A stretch of 64,000 bases of DNA from Occallatibacter sp. Lineage in GTDB: Bacteria; Acidobacteriota; Terriglobia; Terriglobales; Acidobacteriaceae. Positions 63,756 to 64,000 of the stretch are shown in pieces (the first letter of the stretch is position 1; every line of letters begins with the position of its first letter). The notes below the pieces were generated by a model. It saw only the letters and a program-made list of their open reading frames with translations, did not search any database and was not told the origin of the DNA. The stretch is taken from the NCBI GenBank assembly GCA_031296305.1, contig JARLFZ010000007.1:1-64000 (forward strand). The letters run 5' to 3'. The position numbers and the translations under genes were made by a program.

Positions 63756-64000
63756 TCAATCCGAGTGAATCCAACTTTGCAGCAGCCGCGAGCTCTGCGT
63801 GGGCTCCCGTTTCAGATGCGTAGTCACCTGGTCGAAGATCTCCTGCGAACGCAACCGCTCGGGATCGATCTCCGCCGGTTCAGGTGGCCCCAGCGGGCCC
63901 TGCGGCGGGGCGGCTCCCGCACCCGCGGGCAGTTCCCGGCGCGCACTCTTCCCGGTGCCGGCTGTCGCGAGCGCCTTGCCGGCGTGGCGGATCGCCGGCC
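63756..64000 (-). CDS. fliF: Flagellar MS-ring protein FliF, C-terminal end
   Basis: The last 81 codons of a gene that begins beyond the window. The end reads 'ERLRSQEIFDQVTTHLKREP' and closes with 'SSRLLQSWIHSD', matching the FliF C-terminus that binds FliG ('...VA..VR.WL..D'). A Pro/Gly-rich linker precedes it. Ninety-six bases separate it from fliG. Confidence 0.82.
   Translation of the reverse strand, partial: PAIRHAGKALATAGTGKSARRELPAGAGAAPPQGPLGPPEPAEIDPERLRSQEIFDQVTTHLKREPTQSSRLLQSWIHSD

Overview
The window looks like a chromosomal stretch from a GC-rich, free-living Gram-negative bacterium, most likely an Acidobacteriota (Terriglobia/Acidobacteriaceae-like) member. This is an inference from gene families, not from a marker gene: a large Wzx/Wzy exopolysaccharide (EPS) locus with a Wzi-type outer-membrane protein and an UpxY-type NusG paralogue, dispersed 'GTCATCCTGAGCG...GAGTCGAAGGATC' and 'GCCGGTCTCCAGACCGGC' intergenic repeats, and a BFN-domain protein beside miaB. 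No rRNA or tRNA gene was seen.

Layout. 1-2200: the tail of an UPF0104-type membrane protein, a DUF502 membrane protein and a small coiled-coil membrane protein. 2200-9530: an accessory region that looks lower in GC, with many unrecognised genes, one IS1595-type transposase, a nested palindrome, a HEPN-like gene followed by a 58-residue partner, and small hypothetical genes. 9590-13470: cell-wall and envelope genes (murQ, a serine beta-lactamase-like hydrolase, an exported TrbI-like protein, signal peptidase I).

14030-43440: a plus-strand EPS locus of about 29 kb. It starts with a ribbon-helix-helix protein, then Wzi-like, SLBB/Wza-like export, a PglF/WbpM-like dehydratase, a Wzz-like chain-length protein, CapE-CapF-CapG (UDP-L-FucNAc synthesis), Wzx, two glycosyltransferases, a methyltransferase and Wzy. 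Next comes a HAD phosphatase / nucleotidyltransferase / CDP-alcohol phosphotransferase module, a fused double GT2 glycosyltransferase with a GLVA microsatellite, another methyltransferase, a DegT aminotransferase, a split transketolase pair and a priming sugar transferase. The locus closes with an UpxY/LoaP-type antiterminator preceded by two copies of a hairpin-bearing 72-bp repeat. Read together: nucleotide sugars are made, assembled on undecaprenyl phosphate, flipped, polymerised, exported and anchored, with a dedicated antiterminator likely allowing transcription through the long operon.

43980-54500: housekeeping genes: carA and carB with an unrelated exported protein between them, a DHDPS-family aldolase, a BFN-domain nuclease-like protein, miaB, a c-type cytochrome, sodC and a PaaI-like thioesterase. 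54546-64000, minus strand: a flagellar hook/basal-body/export operon fliF(partial)-fliG-fliH-fliI-fliJ-fliK-flgD-flgE, ending in a clear intrinsic terminator. FlgE is about twice the usual length because of an inserted array of repeats.

The features most worth following up are the duplicated hairpin leader of the UpxY-type gene, the in-frame 12-bp repeat inside the double glycosyltransferase, the CDP-alcohol module with a displaced motif aspartate, the repeat array in FlgE, and the HEPN-like two-gene unit in the accessory region.
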